Program-made: the position numbers and the translations under genes
Shown here: piece after piece, positions 5,250-5,346 of the stretch
Layout: every line of letters begins with the position of its first letter
Position numbering within the stretch: the stretch's first letter is position 1
Notes under the pieces: generated by a model
Database searches by the model: none
What the model was told of the DNA's origin: nothing
The model's input: the letters and a program-made list of their open reading frames with translations, nothing else
Assembly (NCBI GenBank): GCA_030624325.1
Contig: JAUXKJ010000036.1
Location: forward strand, 1 to 5,346
Length of the DNA: 5,346 nt
Direction: 5' to 3'
Source: Nitrososphaerota archaeon
GTDB taxonomy: Archaea > Thermoproteota > Nitrososphaeria > Nitrososphaerales > Nitrosopumilaceae

Positions 5250-5346
5250 GTAGAACAACGAGCGAAGCGACCCATCCCCAGATACGAACACCGTTCCTTT
5301 TCCAGCTGGCAATCACTATTCTTCCCTCCTTTTCCGTGCGCTCTTA
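5197..5346 (-). other. Foreign-looking segment: SD, GTG start and Sec signal peptide fused in frame to the SHOCT gene
   Basis: Positions 5211-5346 hold 73 G/C of 136 (54%) against 53 of 150 (35%) for 5051-5200. On the minus strand, GTG at 5316 opens a 40-codon stretch that runs in frame into the SHOCT protein. Its n-region is basic (K6, R7, R11), its h-region is WVASLVVLLNMGHSVAVA (15-32), and AVA before DNP fits a signal-peptidase I site, so 5221-5316 would encode the signal peptide. Codons ending in G or C number 24 of 40 here against 8 of 40 in the next forty. This looks like the beginning of a bacterial secreted-protein gene joined to an archaeal gene. Possible explanations are a chimeric clone, a chimeric amplification product, misassembly, or a real recent fusion. 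I do not recognise the donor protein. Confidence 0.65.
5324..5330 (-). promoter_or_regulatory. Strong Shine-Dalgarno before GTG 5316
   Basis: The minus strand reads AGGAGGG with 7 nt before the GTG. This is a near-ideal bacterial-type ribosome binding site. It supports 5316 as a genuine start in the organism the segment came from, and it contrasts with the TATA-spaced, probably leaderless starts elsewhere in the window. Confidence 0.6.

Noticed and set aside
5202..5346. Higher-GC right end as a structural RNA (SRP or RNase P RNA) in an AT-rich archaeon
   Set aside because: I could not find the conserved SRP helix-8 or RNase P core motifs, whereas the minus strand reads as an SD, a start codon and a well-formed signal peptide.

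Overview
The window looks like a piece of an AT-rich archaeal genome, most likely an ammonia-oxidising Nitrososphaerota (Thaumarchaeota, Nitrosopumilus/Nitrosarchaeum-like). This assignment is an inference. It rests on the low GC content (about 35% in the stretch I counted, 5051-5200), several TTG starts, TATA-type boxes 22-30 nt upstream of start codons as expected for leaderless archaeal mRNAs, the style of the short CxxC/H..H protein, and the order precorrin-2 dehydrogenase, hemA, hemB. No rRNA or tRNA is present to confirm it.

Left part (1-1522). A very short minus-strand gene for a zinc-finger-like protein is cut by the window edge (1-93). A 183-nt intergenic region follows. Then come two tightly coupled plus-strand genes: a multi-pass membrane protein resembling the VTT/DedA fold (277-897) and an HD-domain metal-dependent phosphohydrolase (899-1522). 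They are separated by one base, and the second gene's Shine-Dalgarno sequence lies inside the end of the first.

Central and right part (1519-4786, minus strand). This is a tetrapyrrole cluster. In transcription order it holds precorrin-2 dehydrogenase (siroheme-synthase N-terminal type), glutamyl-tRNA reductase (hemA; ATGA overlap with the previous gene), porphobilinogen synthase (hemB; 43-nt gap that holds its own TATA-like box), and an unrecognised 106-residue protein that overlaps the hemB stop by 8 nt. HemA makes glutamate-1-semialdehyde from Glu-tRNA and HemB joins two ALA molecules. The dehydrogenase acts later, taking precorrin-2 to sirohydrochlorin, the branch that leads to siroheme and, in many archaea, to heme and B12. 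The intermediate steps (hemL, hemC, hemD, uroporphyrinogen methyltransferase) are not in this window. The last gene of this cluster and the HD gene converge, and their stop codons overlap.

Right edge (4807-5346). A small coiled-coil protein with a C-terminal SHOCT domain precedes the tetrapyrrole genes. Its reading frame continues upstream into a segment with clearly different composition: about 54% GC, and 24/40 GC-ending codons against 8/40 in the next 40. That segment supplies a strong bacterial-type Shine-Dalgarno, a GTG start and a textbook Sec signal peptide. I read it as a foreign or chimeric joint near 5193-5215, marked by a 9-bp direct repeat, rather than the native 5' end. This is the most unusual thing in the window, but it may well be an assembly or amplification artefact. 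I did not find a convincing new multi-gene system.
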